Positions 16,912 through 25,546 of a stretch of 64,000 nucleotides of DNA are shown piece by piece; the stretch's first letter is position 1; the number at the start of each line of letters is the position of its first letter. The DNA comes from Bacteroidia bacterium. Its GTDB lineage: Bacteria; Bacteroidota; Bacteroidia; J057. The notes under the pieces are model-generated. The model searched no databases, was not told where the DNA came from, and saw only the letters and a list, made by a program, of their open reading frames with translations. Position numbers and translations under genes: made by a program. The stretch covers positions 1 to 64,000 of the forward strand of contig JAUIGE010000034.1 in the NCBI GenBank assembly GCA_030430205.1, read 5' to 3'.

Positions 16912-17928
16912 ATGGCATTTCTTTCCTATCGAAATTTGAAAATCCTTATCCAGTTGGCCTTCTGGCTGGGATATATCACCATTGCTACCCTTGTTTTTTC
17001 CATGGTTGTGCCACCTCAGTGGGCATTGATGCGCACCCTGATGATGGCTTCAGTTCACATCTTGCTGGTCTATTTCCACCTTTATTTTATCTTGCCTCGC
17101 TTTTTTGACAAAAAGAAATACCTCCAATATGGGGCCTTGCTGGCTGTATCGCTGACAATAGCGGTGCTATTGAAGTCCGCAGGCGACCGCCTGCTGATCG
17201 AATGGTCGGACCTCAACGGGCCGCTGGCCCGCTATAAAGATGGGAATGTGCCCATCCTCTCAGGTCTGGTGGCAGACCTGGTCTTTTTGTTTATCACAAC
17301 GCCTGTGCGTTGGATGGACGAGTTTTACAAGCGCAAAGCGCTTCAGGAGCGCTTTCAGACTCATCGGCTTGCAGCCGAGCTCAAATTTCTCAAAACACAG
17401 GTAAACCCCCACTTTCTCTTCAATACCCTCAACAACCTCTACAGCCTGGCCTATACAGGCTCCGAAAAGACGGCGCCCATGATCCTCAAGCTTTCTGAAA
17501 TGATGCGCTATATGCTTTATGAAAGCGATGCAGAACAGGTGCCTCTGGACAAAGAAATCCAATACATCCAGAATTATATTCAGCTTCAGCAACTCAAAAC
17601 AGAAGAGGAACAACAAATCATTTTTGAAGTCCTCGGAGAAACCGCAGGCCTGCAACTTCCGCCCATGTTATTTGTACCACTTGTAGAAAATGCCTTCAAA
17701 CATGGTAATTTGGAGGAAAATGGCTGGCTAAAAGCTAAAATAGAAGTGGAAGATAAACGGCTGATATTCAGCATCCACAATTCCTTCCGACCCCATCAGC
17801 AAAAGGATCCCGTCGGCGGAATCGGCCTCGAAAATGTGCGAAAACGCTTGCAGCTTCTTTTTCCCGAAAAGCATGAATTTAATGTGGAAGAAAAGGACGG
17901 AGTCTTTGGTGTGAGGCTTATTTTGTAG
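16912..17928 (+). CDS. LytS-family sensor histidine kinase
   Basis: 338 residues from the ATG at 16912. The TTG at 16870 lies inside the terminator stem and is rejected. The N-terminal ~130 residues contain about four membrane helices (LKILIQLAFWLGYITIA, LMMASVHILLVYFHLYFIL, GALLAVSLTIAVLL, VADLVFLFITT). A coiled linker leads to a His_kinase domain with QVNPHFLFNTLNNL (phospho-acceptor His167), then an ATPase part with LVENAFKHG and GGIGLENVRKRL. Its partner is the LytTR regulator at 18071. The intergenic gap consists almost entirely of a heptamer array, so the pair is probably one operon. Confidence 0.93.
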   Translation: MAFLSYRNLKILIQLAFWLGYITIATLVFSMVVPPQWALMRTLMMASVHILLVYFHLYFILPRFFDKKKYLQYGALLAVSLTIAVLLKSAGDRLLIEWSDLNGPLARYKDGNVPILSGLVADLVFLFITTPVRWMDEFYKRKALQERFQTHRLAAELKFLKTQVNPHFLFNTLNNLYSLAYTGSEKTAPMILKLSEMMRYMLYESDAEQVPLDKEIQYIQNYIQLQQLKTEEEQQIIFEVLGETAGLQLPPMLFVPLVENAFKHGNLEENGWLKAKIEVEDKRLIFSIHNSFRPHQQKDPVGGIGLENVRKRLQLLFPEKHEFNVEEKDGVFGVRLIL

Positions 17929-17930
17929 AG

Positions 17931-18070
17931 AGGCGAGAGGCGAGAGGCGAGAGGCGAGAGTAGAGAGTAGAGAGTAGAGAGTAGAGAGGCGAGACCTGGA
18001 CCCGAAACCCGAAACCCGAAACCCGAAACCCAAAACCCAAAACCCAAAACCCAAAACCCAAAACAAAAAA
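17931..18070. repeat. Heptanucleotide array between kinase and LytTR regulator
   Basis: Twenty consecutive 7-nt units keep one phase up to the ATG at 18071: AGGCGAG x4, AGTAGAG x4, AGGCGAG, ACCTGGA, CCCGAAA x4, CCCAAAA x5, CAAAAAA. It begins two bases after the kinase stop codon. Copy number should be prone to slippage. It lies where the ribosome-binding region of the regulator must be, so it could affect translation. Confidence 0.95.
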
Positions 18071-18778
18071 ATGCGCTGTATAATAGTTGATGACGAACAC
18101 CTGGCCCGCAAGCTGCTTAGCACCTATCTCAGCAAGATACCTGAGATAGAAGTTGTAGGGCAGGCAAAAAATGCCATGGAGGCATTGAGTCTGCTGGAAA
18201 AAGAGCAGGTGGACCTGCTTTTTCTGGACATCCAGATGCCCGATCTGACGGGCCTGGAATTGCTTCGGACCTTGCCAAAGGCACCTTTTGTGGTTTTTAC
18301 CACTGCTTACTCCACGCATGCTGTGGAGGGTTTTGAGCTGGATGCGGTCGATTATCTGGTGAAACCCGTTTCATTTGAGCGCTTTGTACAGGCGGTGAAT
18401 AAAGTCCGGGAACGCATGAAGTTAGCTGCTGGCCAGCAGCTTGCTCCTGCTCCGGTAGAAGCGGAGAAAGATCATTTCTTTGTGAAAGTGGATTACAAAC
18501 TGGTGAAGGTGATGTTTGAACATATTCACTATATCGAAGGCATGCGTGAGTATGTGGCCATTCACACACCCGCAAAGCGGCTGATCGTCTATCAGTCCAT
18601 GAAAAACCTGGCAGATATACTGGCCTCGCGCCAATTTTTCCGCATCCACAAGTCCTATATCGTCTCTCTCAATCATATCGAGAGCGTCTACGGCAATGTG
18701 GTACAAATCGCAGGCAAAGAGCTGCCGATAGGCAAAAGTTATAAGGATGCATTTATGGATCGCCTCGAAATGCTATAG
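18071..18778 (+). CDS. LytTR-family response regulator
   Basis: 235 residues. The receiver domain at ~1-120 has the acidic pocket VDDEH (7-10), phospho-acceptor Asp53 (LFLDIQMPD), Thr77 (FTTAY) and Lys98 (YLVKPVS). A linker follows, then a LytTR DNA-binding domain at ~140-232 (FFVKVDYKLVKVMFEHIHYIEGMREYVAIHT, FFRIHKSYIVSLNHIESV, LPIGKSYKDAF). It is paired with the upstream LytS-type kinase. The start directly follows the heptamer array and has no Shine-Dalgarno sequence. Confidence 0.95.
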   Translation: MRCIIVDDEHLARKLLSTYLSKIPEIEVVGQAKNAMEALSLLEKEQVDLLFLDIQMPDLTGLELLRTLPKAPFVVFTTAYSTHAVEGFELDAVDYLVKPVSFERFVQAVNKVRERMKLAAGQQLAPAPVEAEKDHFFVKVDYKLVKVMFEHIHYIEGMREYVAIHTPAKRLIVYQSMKNLADILASRQFFRIHKSYIVSLNHIESVYGNVVQIAGKELPIGKSYKDAFMDRLEML

Positions 18779-18786
18779 GAGAAAGT

Positions 18787-19710
18787 TCATCGCACATTTT
18801 TCCCCATCAACTTGACGCTATGCTCGTAAGCCTCCCGGTTGCGGGTGCTGACTTTGTATTCAGCGGCAATCTGAAGCGGGGAGCGCTGCTCCAGATCAGG
18901 CTGGAGAGGATCTCCGCCATATTGAAGCAAAGCGGCCACCAAATCCGGCCGTCCGGCTGAGGCAGCATAGTGGAGGGGCGTGCGCCCCTGATAAGGTCCC
19001 CATGCGGGGATATTGGGGTTGGCACCTCGGGCAAGCAAACGCCTGGTGAGGGAAAGGTAGCCGTTATAAACGGCCCAATGCAGGGCTGTGAGCCCTTCGT
19101 TGTCGGGTTGGTGGTTGATGTCGGCCCCATGGTCGAGCAGGATCTCGGCGAGCAGATCATCGCCATTGTAGCTGACCATCTCCAGGGCGTTTCGCCCTCT
19201 TGTGTCGCCTGCTGTCAGGCAGGCGTTGACATCCGCATCATGCTGTATCATATAGAGGGCAGCCTCTGACATATCCTGTTCACAGGCCACCAGCAGAGGC
19301 GTCCAGCCTTCGGTGGGATCCTGGTAGTGAATATTGGCACCCTGGCCAAGTAAAAACTGAACAAGTTCAGACTGACGGGCATTGAGTGCCAGCATGAGCG
19401 GGGTCCAGCTTCGTTTTGGGGTGACTTTGTCTACCGTAGCGCCTGCTTCAAGCAGGAGCTTGGCGGCATCCAGATGCCCGATGGCACTGGCCACATGGAG
19501 GGGGGTATTGCCGAAGGCGTCTTCGGCTTCAGGGTTGACACCCTGATTCAAAATAGCCTGGATAATACGGGTATTGCCCTGATAAACAGCTTCATGCAGG
19601 GGGGGGCTGCCTGCTTCGTCTTTCACTTCCACAGGCCAGCCATCGCTGAGATATTGTTCAACAAATTCTATATCTCCACGAGCAATCGCTGAAAAAAATT
19701 CCCGGATCAC
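18787..19710 (-). CDS. Ankyrin-repeat protein
   Basis: 307 residues, about eight to nine ankyrin repeats, e.g. GSPPLHEAVYQGNTRIIQAILNQG, FGNTPLHVASAIGHLDAAKLLLEAG, GLTALHWAVYNGYLSLTRRLLARG and GRTPLHYAASAGRPDLVAALLQYG. There is no signal peptide, so it is probably cytoplasmic and a protein-protein interaction scaffold. It is convergent with the LytTR regulator, with 8 nt between stops. The partner is unknown. Confidence 0.93.
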   Translation of the reverse strand: MIREFFSAIARGDIEFVEQYLSDGWPVEVKDEAGSPPLHEAVYQGNTRIIQAILNQGVNPEAEDAFGNTPLHVASAIGHLDAAKLLLEAGATVDKVTPKRSWTPLMLALNARQSELVQFLLGQGANIHYQDPTEGWTPLLVACEQDMSEAALYMIQHDADVNACLTAGDTRGRNALEMVSYNGDDLLAEILLDHGADINHQPDNEGLTALHWAVYNGYLSLTRRLLARGANPNIPAWGPYQGRTPLHYAASAGRPDLVAALLQYGGDPLQPDLEQRSPLQIAAEYKVSTRNREAYEHSVKLMGKNVR

Positions 19711-19804
19711 AATGAAAAGTTAAACTTCTTTAATGTTGATTCAGAAACTAGTTTAAGCAACCCATGGGATTAAACCAAAAAATAATTTGGATAATTCTGG
19801 CTAT

Positions 19805-20428
19805 TTACTTTCCGCTTTGCGTGGGTTCGCAAACAAAGACTACCGGGAAGCGAAATTCTTCGCGGAATAATTCGGTGATTTTGCTCATTTTTTCGGCCTC
19901 TCCGCCGTCTTTGCTATCGGGGCACCAATAGCTGTAAAAACGGTAGCTATCGGCAGTCGCAACTTCCACTATATAGGTGACTCCGTCGCGATTGGGTAAA
20001 TAGTTTTTCTGCCTTTTTTCGCCCGGAAGGCTATATACATCCAGAGATTCCAGCTCGCGGATAAAACTGAGCCACCCGATCTGGGGTTTGGTTTTCTTCT
20101 TTTTGAAAGAAGATATTTTTCCGAGTATATGCTTTTTGCTTGCCTTTTTTTCCTCAAAACGATAATACTCTCCCTTCCATTTCTTCTTTTTTTTCTGGAT
20201 CACCACCAGCTCCCCAAAAGTTTGTAACTCATATTCAAACCAAACGCGGATTTCTACCCCTTTGGTCCCCTTTTCCAGTTTTTTCAAGTTCAGGTCCTTC
20301 TGTTTCTTTTTGATGCTTTTGTAATAAATGTCGCCTTTGGGAGGGACATCGAGCTGAAAAGCATCGCCTGGTTGAGCTATGGAAGAAACAATGCCCAAAA
20401 CAAATACCAAGAGCAACAGATTTTTCAT
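19805..20428 (-). CDS. Secreted basic protein, function unknown
   Basis: 207 residues from the ATG at 20428 (MKNLLLLVFVLGIVSSIAQ signal peptide); a longer frame to 20602 lacks any export signal. The mature chain is very lysine-rich (KSIKKKQKDLNLKKLEKGTKG, KKKKKWKGEYY, SSFKKKKTKP) and ends with a strand-rich part (YIVEVATADSYRFYSYWCPD). No family recognised. It is probably periplasmic or surface. Confidence 0.7.
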   Translation of the reverse strand: MKNLLLLVFVLGIVSSIAQPGDAFQLDVPPKGDIYYKSIKKKQKDLNLKKLEKGTKGVEIRVWFEYELQTFGELVVIQKKKKKWKGEYYRFEEKKASKKHILGKISSFKKKKTKPQIGWLSFIRELESLDVYSLPGEKRQKNYLPNRDGVTYIVEVATADSYRFYSYWCPDSKDGGEAEKMSKITELFREEFRFPVVFVCEPTQSGK

Positions 20429-20609
20429 TTTGTTTGAATAAAAAATGGGAATGGCTGGAGATGATAATGTAGGAAAAATGAACTGTTTTTGCAAGTTAGA
20501 AGCATAAGAATGGTAATCCAAGAACTTGATAGTGAGTTGGGGAAATCCTTCCTTGAAATATGTAATTTTATCCCTGGATCGAAAGTTTGTCTCTTTTCCC
20601 ATCTCTCAC

Positions 20610-20923
20610 AACTCAATTTAGGTTATGCGTGTTATCATTTTGATGAGCAGGGCACATCTTTTATGATGTCGGTAGCCGACATTCCCTGGCTGGGGAAGTC
20701 CTAATTTCGCCTCGAAATCTCGGCCAGCAGCTCGCAGCTCGGGCTGCTGGCAGCACCGCTAAATGGCGCTATGGAAAGGCGAATCGCCGAAAGTCTGGAT
20801 GCGCGCATCCACCTACGCTTACTGGACAAAAAGGGCAATCTGCTCTTTGAAGGCTACGGCGGAAGTGCTGGGCTGGAGATGGTCGGAGATGTTCCGGCTC
20901 TCATTGATAGGTTGAGTCACTAA
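20610..20923 (+). pseudogene. Tocopherol-cyclase-like (lipocalin-type) gene remnant
   Basis: One frame reads ...YACYHFDEQGTSFMMSVADIPWLGKS, then TAA (20702-20704), then FRLEISASSSQLGLLAAPLNG and AMERRIAESLDARIHLRLLDKKG up to a TAA at 20921. Both pieces match conserved blocks of the tocopherol cyclase-like family (SFMLSVADIPWLG; RLEI.A....GLLAAP.NG.M.RRI.ESLDA.I). The ~80 residues normally between them are gone, and the N-terminal half is missing. I read it as an internally deleted pseudogene with an in-frame stop. There is no start codon for the 3' piece. Confidence 0.75.
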
Positions 20924-20963
20924 GCTTTTGTAAACTTGCATTTTTTACGAAAAACCATCCAAA

Positions 20964-21500
20964 ATGAACAAAATCCTTTTTTCTATTCTCCTGCTTTTCC
21001 CCTTGCTCGCCAGCGCTCAGACCGACCTTAGCCTGGAGTTTCAGGCATATCCCACCGGATTGATTCCGGGCCTGAGAGTGGAGTACAATTTTGCCGAAAG
21101 ACACGCCATGCATCTTCGTTTTGGCTACCAGCTCATCAACCACCGCGACCTGGGGCCGCACGATAGCGAAACCGGCAATGGTTATGGCTTGAGCCTGGGC
21201 TACAAACGCTACTTCAAGGAAGGCCATGAAGGCCTTTTCCTCGGTGCCAGAAGCGATGTCTGGCTCAATAATATCGATTGGACCGATAATATCGGTGCCA
21301 CCAACCAGCGATCCGGTACGACCATGATCACCGTGGTCCAGCCCACCCTCGAAGGCGGCTACGCCTTTATCTTTGGTGACAACTGGCTCTTCGCCCCGAG
21401 CCTCGGCTTTGGCTTCGAAGTCAATGTACGCACCGTGGGCGAGCCTACCGGAGAAGGACCTATTTTGCTGCTGGGATTTTTGTTTGGAAAGCGTTTTTAG
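20964..21500 (+). CDS. Small outer-membrane beta-barrel protein
   Basis: 178 residues. The signal peptide is MNKILFSILLLFPLLASAQ. Alternating strands with aromatic girdle residues follow: GLIPGLRVEYNF, AMHLRFGYQLI, GYGLSLGYKRYF, GLFLGARSDVWL, VVQPTLEGGYAFI, LFAPSLGFGFEVN. It ends GPILLLGFLFGKRF with the terminal aromatic typical of Omp substrates of the Bam machinery. Eight strands are likely. Function unknown. Confidence 0.85.
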   Translation: MNKILFSILLLFPLLASAQTDLSLEFQAYPTGLIPGLRVEYNFAERHAMHLRFGYQLINHRDLGPHDSETGNGYGLSLGYKRYFKEGHEGLFLGARSDVWLNNIDWTDNIGATNQRSGTTMITVVQPTLEGGYAFIFGDNWLFAPSLGFGFEVNVRTVGEPTGEGPILLLGFLFGKRF

Positions 21501-21546
21501 GAGAGAAATCGTATATTGGGATAGGAACGCTCAAAATGTATTTATC

Positions 21547-21780
21547 ATGGACAAATCAGTTGAAGTACCTTTGAATTATTATACCCTACCTGAAGAATTC
21601 AGGAAAGAGGTTTCCAATTTTATTGACTTTTTAATACAGAAAACAAAGACGAGGAACGAGCCCCAAAGGAAAAAAAGCAAAGGACAGATTAGAAAAGAAA
21701 ATTACCAGAATTCAACCCTGGTTGTGCATATGTCGCAAGACTTTGACGACCCGATTGAAGGATTTGAACCTTATATGTGA
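21547..21780 (+). CDS. Antitoxin of DUF2281/VapB type
   Basis: 77 residues from the ATG at 21547 (MDKSVEVPLNYYTLPEEF); frames reaching further left overlap the barrel gene and have no matching content. The N-terminal part, P.NYYTLPEEFRKEVSNFIDFLIQKTK, is typical of DUF2281 antitoxins; the basic, flexible C-terminus would wrap the toxin. Its TGA overlaps the toxin's ATG by one base (TGATG), the classic coupled arrangement of type II toxin-antitoxin operons. Confidence 0.85.
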   Translation: MDKSVEVPLNYYTLPEEFRKEVSNFIDFLIQKTKTRNEPQRKKSKGQIRKENYQNSTLVVHMSQDFDDPIEGFEPYM

Positions 21781-22166
21781 TGAGTGGATTTATTCTGGAT
21801 ACACATACTTTTATTTGGCTGGCAACGGGTTCTGAAAAACTAAGCAAAAGGGCTAAAGAGATAATTTTTGAGGAAGATGAAATTTACTTAAGTGTGGCAA
21901 GTGTATGGGAAATGGCCATAAAGTATAAACTGGATAAACTTCAAATTCCTTTGCCCTTTCCTCAATTTATTGCTCAGGAATTAATGAAAAATGAAACTGA
22001 ATTGCTTCAAATAAAATTGGATCATCTTTTTCATTTAGGAAATCTGGAACGACACCATAAGGATCCTTTTGATCGACTTTTGGTTTCCCAAAGTTTTGTA
22101 GAAAAAATGCCCCTAATCAGTACGGATCACCTTTTAGATTTGTATGAAGTTGAAAGAATATGGTGA
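21780..22166 (+). CDS. vapC: VapC-type PIN-domain ribonuclease toxin
   Basis: 128 residues from the ATG at 21780, which overlaps the antitoxin stop; a GTG one codon earlier is less likely. PIN domain acidic residues are present in order: Asp7 (FILDTHTFIW), Glu44 (SVWEMAIKYKL), Asp95/Asp98 (HHKDPFDRLL) and Asp116 (LISTDHLL). These would bind metal for RNA cleavage. All four are intact, so the toxin looks functional. The next gene starts 3 nt after the stop. Confidence 0.92.
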   Translation: MSGFILDTHTFIWLATGSEKLSKRAKEIIFEEDEIYLSVASVWEMAIKYKLDKLQIPLPFPQFIAQELMKNETELLQIKLDHLFHLGNLERHHKDPFDRLLVSQSFVEKMPLISTDHLLDLYEVERIW

Positions 22167-22169
22167 TAT

Positions 22170-23198
22170 ATGGCCAGAATCAACGAAAAAAAAATCCCCT
22201 ACAAGGTTCCCCCCATCCTCCACAAATACCTGCAGAAGTACCATCGCGAGCTGAAATTGCCGATACAGTACTCGGACCTGACGCGCTACGAGTTTCGCAT
22301 CACGCTCTATGACAAAAATGGGGAAGACACCCTTTGGGTATCCTGTCAGTACAGCCAGGATGATCTCGATCACATCAACCAAAGCCTGAAAGAAATCTAC
22401 GCCATCCTCAAAGCCGGCGGCGACACCACCGTGCAAAAGCACCTTTCCATAGACCGTGTGGACCTCTGCCTCTACGGCAATACCAACCCTTTTCGGGTGC
22501 GGATTGTCAACAATATCAACGATAACTTCGATTACTTCTACATCAAAAATGCGGATGCCTCCCGTATCTATGGCCTGGAGCTGGAGCACCTCCTGTCTCC
22601 CAATAGCATCAGCTATGTCGTAGACCGCGCAACCCTGATTGAGGAGCATATCGCCGGGATTCCCGGCGAGGAGTTTATGAAAAATTACCTCGCGAAAGGT
22701 CGCGTAGAGAATGAAACGCGACTCGCAAAAGAGTTTGTCAAGTTCACAGAACGATGTTTTCTTCGCCTGCTGGGCGATATGCACTCCAGCAACTATGTGG
22801 TGGAGATCATGCCTGACTTCGACGATGTGCACTACCGCATCCGCGCCATAGACTTTGACCAGCAATCCTACGAGCCGCGTAAGAGCATCTATTTGCCCCA
22901 ATATTTCAAACAAAACCAGCCGATTATTGACCTGGGTATCAAGCTGATGACCCCGGCTACGGTTACGCAGTACCAAAAAGAGGAGCGATCCATGATCGCC
23001 AACCGCATCCGATATACGGGCGAACAGTTGCACGATTTGATCGGTGCCATGAAAGCCACCAGGCTTTCGAAGCCCGAATATGTGGATATGCTTCGCAAGG
23101 AGCTTGCCCACCATTATAAAGACAATTCCTTTCTCCAATGTACCAATATGGGAGAGCTGGTGGAGAAGAGTCTGGGGAATTTGCTGGATGGAAGCTGA
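22170..23198 (+). CDS. Kinase-like fold protein, uncharacterised
   Basis: 342 residues, no signal peptide. Its centre carries a kinase/phosphotransferase-like signature: LLGDMHSSNYVVE (201-212) like the catalytic loop GDxHxxN of aminoglycoside-phosphotransferase and HipA-type kinases. 15-20 residues later comes IRAIDFDQQ (225-232), like the metal-binding IDFD. Upstream Lys126 (YFYIKNAD) could be the ATP lysine. I have not seen a named family with this exact layout. It starts 3 nt after vapC, so it may be cotranscribed with the toxin-antitoxin pair, or simply adjacent. The substrate is unknown. Confidence 0.7.
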   Translation: MARINEKKIPYKVPPILHKYLQKYHRELKLPIQYSDLTRYEFRITLYDKNGEDTLWVSCQYSQDDLDHINQSLKEIYAILKAGGDTTVQKHLSIDRVDLCLYGNTNPFRVRIVNNINDNFDYFYIKNADASRIYGLELEHLLSPNSISYVVDRATLIEEHIAGIPGEEFMKNYLAKGRVENETRLAKEFVKFTERCFLRLLGDMHSSNYVVEIMPDFDDVHYRIRAIDFDQQSYEPRKSIYLPQYFKQNQPIIDLGIKLMTPATVTQYQKEERSMIANRIRYTGEQLHDLIGAMKATRLSKPEYVDMLRKELAHHYKDNSFLQCTNMGELVEKSLGNLLDGS

Positions 23199-23209
23199 GG
23201 AGGATTCCT

Positions 23210-25489
23210 TTACTCCACTATCAATTTCCCGCGCCTGATTTCCCGCTCCCCAAGCAGCAAAATAATATACATCGCCGGCGCAAAGCCCGAGCAATCCATC
23301 TCAAAGTTATCTCCCTGAAGATCAGCTGAAAAAACCATTTTTCCCTGCAAGTCATAAACCCGCAATTGACGGGCATTTTCCGTTTCAAAAAAGACTTTTT
23401 CACTGGCCGGATTGGGATAGAAAAAGGCGCTTTCCTCTTCGAAATTCGGCCATTCATCAATCGACACCATCCCATCCGGATGGCCAAAAATGCTGGTTTG
23501 TCCCATATATTCATTGAGGAAAAGAAAGCCACTTTTGAAATACAAATCCGTCACGCCCCAGAGGTTGTCGTAGATAAAATCTGCGCCATGGTCGTAGCGA
23601 GCCACGACCTGATAAGGGCCTTCCTTCGGAACAGCGCGCAGCGAGTCCAGCGCAGATGCCAGGTAGAGTAGGCTGTCATCCGTAGCCATATAGATGCGTT
23701 CTTTGGATTGCATATCAAAAACAGAAGCATCCACATAACTCAGGCTTTGCTGAGTCGGGTCGAAATAGTATTTCGCAATGCCTTCTCCCAGCCCGGCATA
23801 ATAGACATAGAGGGTATCCTGCGAAAGCGCAAAGGCTTTGTATTGCTGCAAAGCGCCCAGAGGGGGCCTGATGGCGCTCAGCACCTGCATATTGCCATCA
23901 AAGACGATGAGCGAATCCTTTGCGCAGGCAAAAAGCAAACCCGATGGGTGAAAGAGGATGTCCTCTATATTGTTTTTCCTGCGGTAAAAGCGGATGTCCG
24001 GCTGAGCAGGATTGCTCACATCCGCCAGCAAAATCTTGCGGCTGGCCTGGTTCACTTCTTCGATCACGGCAAGTTTGCCGTCGTGGTAGCGCGACTTCTT
24101 GAAGTCGCTGATAAAGAGCACATTTTTGTCCACGTTGGTATCAGCTACGAAAGCCAAAGTTTCCGCATCGCGCACGCGCAGGCGCTTGCCTGTGAGAAAC
24201 CAGGAGTAGACATAGTCTGCTGAGTCGTCTATGCTCACCGCCCGGCAAAAGCCGGTCGTCGTATCTTCAGCTATCAGCTGAGGTTTGCTGATGTCCGTGA
24301 CATCAAAAAGACGTATCCCAAAGCCCTCATTCGCCTCGATAAGGCGATTTTTGGCATAGGCGCTGCCCGAGCACCAGCCACCCGTCCAGGTTTTTCCGCG
24401 ATTTATCTCGTTGAAAATATCGCTGATATCCACCGTCAGTATGCCGTACCATTCGGAAGCAACATACATGCTTTGGGTAGCCGTGTTGATGTCTATGTCA
24501 AAGTGATACAGTCCGGCATAGAGATCGGTGATAAAGTGAATATTGCCCACATCGGTGGCGTCGTAGACGTAGACCTGCCCGCTATAAGGAGCGGGAAGCA
24601 TATAGTTAAAAGGGCCGCCTCCCTGGGTGGCGATGTAGACGGTATCCTTGATAAGCACGGCACTCATGGGCGTTGAAATGCTGCCGCCAGCGAGCACATT
24701 GCCTTTGATGGTATCTCCAAAAACCCATTGCATATTGCCCGGATCGCTGATATCCAGCGCATAGTAGCGGCCATGGAAAAGCGTGCCCGGCATGGCTCCG
24801 CCCATCACATGCAACAAGTCTGTTTGTTGCCCAAAATTCACTTCCAGCGGATCGCCGATGGCATCATGATAGAAATCCAATTGACTCAGGTCCTTGAGGT
24901 TCAGCAAATAAACACCGTCATCGGCATTGGTTGGGGAATAGGCCATCACATAAGCCAGCAGGCTGTCTTTGATGTCGAGGCCGCGGATACGGCTCGTGCC
25001 GGGATAATCCGCAAGGGTTTTCACAAAGTGAAAACTGCCTGCGGAGTCCACCAACAAATTCAATTTGTTTTTGGCTGCGACCAGCACCGAATCGCCGTAG
25101 AGGCCGATTTCATAGATGGACTCATCCGCATGCGCAGGCGCATAGTGGTACAGCAAAGCGGGCTTTGCAGGATCGTTCAAATCGTATTTGAAGAGGCCTG
25201 CGTGATTGGCGCAGACGTACAAAAAGCCATTTTGTACGGAGATATGGTCGATGTTGGAGCGCAGGCGCTCTTTGTGGTGGAGCTTGCCGGGCCTGTGGCC
25301 CGGGGCTGTCAGGTCGTAGACCTGGAGGGTGTTGGCGCAGCCAGCATAGAGGTAGTTGTTGTGGTAACATACCTCGTATGCCGAGCCACCATCGGTGGAG
25401 GTCAGGTAGTGTAGCGGAGCCTGGGCGGAGCAAAAAGCAAAAGCGAAAATTGCTCCGAGGAGTAGGGGTAATTTTTGCATCATGGTCAT
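23210..25489 (-). CDS. LVIVD-type beta-propeller protein with T9SS type A sorting domain
   Basis: 759 residues from the ATG at 25489 (MTMMQKLPLLLGAIFAFAFCSAQ); two more ATGs follow within 9 nt and 25522 is less likely. The chain consists of repeated blades of the type GSAYEVCYHNNYLYAGCANTLQVYDL, ISVQNGFLYVCANHAGLFKYDLND and GLRLFDVTDISKPQL-like segments, i.e. LVIVD/choice-of-anchor propeller repeats. The C-terminal ~80 residues are a T9SS type A domain (FFYPNPASEKVFFE, QLRVYDLQGKMVF, APAMYIILLLGEREIRRGKLIVE). It is a secreted or surface protein. It is convergent with the kinase-like gene, 11 nt apart. Confidence 0.88.
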   Translation of the reverse strand: MTMMQKLPLLLGAIFAFAFCSAQAPLHYLTSTDGGSAYEVCYHNNYLYAGCANTLQVYDLTAPGHRPGKLHHKERLRSNIDHISVQNGFLYVCANHAGLFKYDLNDPAKPALLYHYAPAHADESIYEIGLYGDSVLVAAKNKLNLLVDSAGSFHFVKTLADYPGTSRIRGLDIKDSLLAYVMAYSPTNADDGVYLLNLKDLSQLDFYHDAIGDPLEVNFGQQTDLLHVMGGAMPGTLFHGRYYALDISDPGNMQWVFGDTIKGNVLAGGSISTPMSAVLIKDTVYIATQGGGPFNYMLPAPYSGQVYVYDATDVGNIHFITDLYAGLYHFDIDINTATQSMYVASEWYGILTVDISDIFNEINRGKTWTGGWCSGSAYAKNRLIEANEGFGIRLFDVTDISKPQLIAEDTTTGFCRAVSIDDSADYVYSWFLTGKRLRVRDAETLAFVADTNVDKNVLFISDFKKSRYHDGKLAVIEEVNQASRKILLADVSNPAQPDIRFYRRKNNIEDILFHPSGLLFACAKDSLIVFDGNMQVLSAIRPPLGALQQYKAFALSQDTLYVYYAGLGEGIAKYYFDPTQQSLSYVDASVFDMQSKERIYMATDDSLLYLASALDSLRAVPKEGPYQVVARYDHGADFIYDNLWGVTDLYFKSGFLFLNEYMGQTSIFGHPDGMVSIDEWPNFEEESAFFYPNPASEKVFFETENARQLRVYDLQGKMVFSADLQGDNFEMDCSGFAPAMYIILLLGEREIRRGKLIVE

Positions 25490-25546
25490 GGCGTTTAAGT
25501 ATTCAATATACCTAAAAGACAACTAAGATGCTGAGTACCACTATAC

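Noticed and set aside
17931-18070. CRISPR array
   Set aside because: Units are 7 nt with no spacers and no cas genes in the window.
17728-18123. Frame with repeated FGFWVLGFGFRVSG segments
   Set aside because: It is the reverse-strand translation of the heptamer array, not a protein.
22134-23294. 386-residue minus-strand frame opposite the kinase-like gene
   Set aside because: It overlaps a better-supported plus-strand gene and the end of the propeller gene; no family features.
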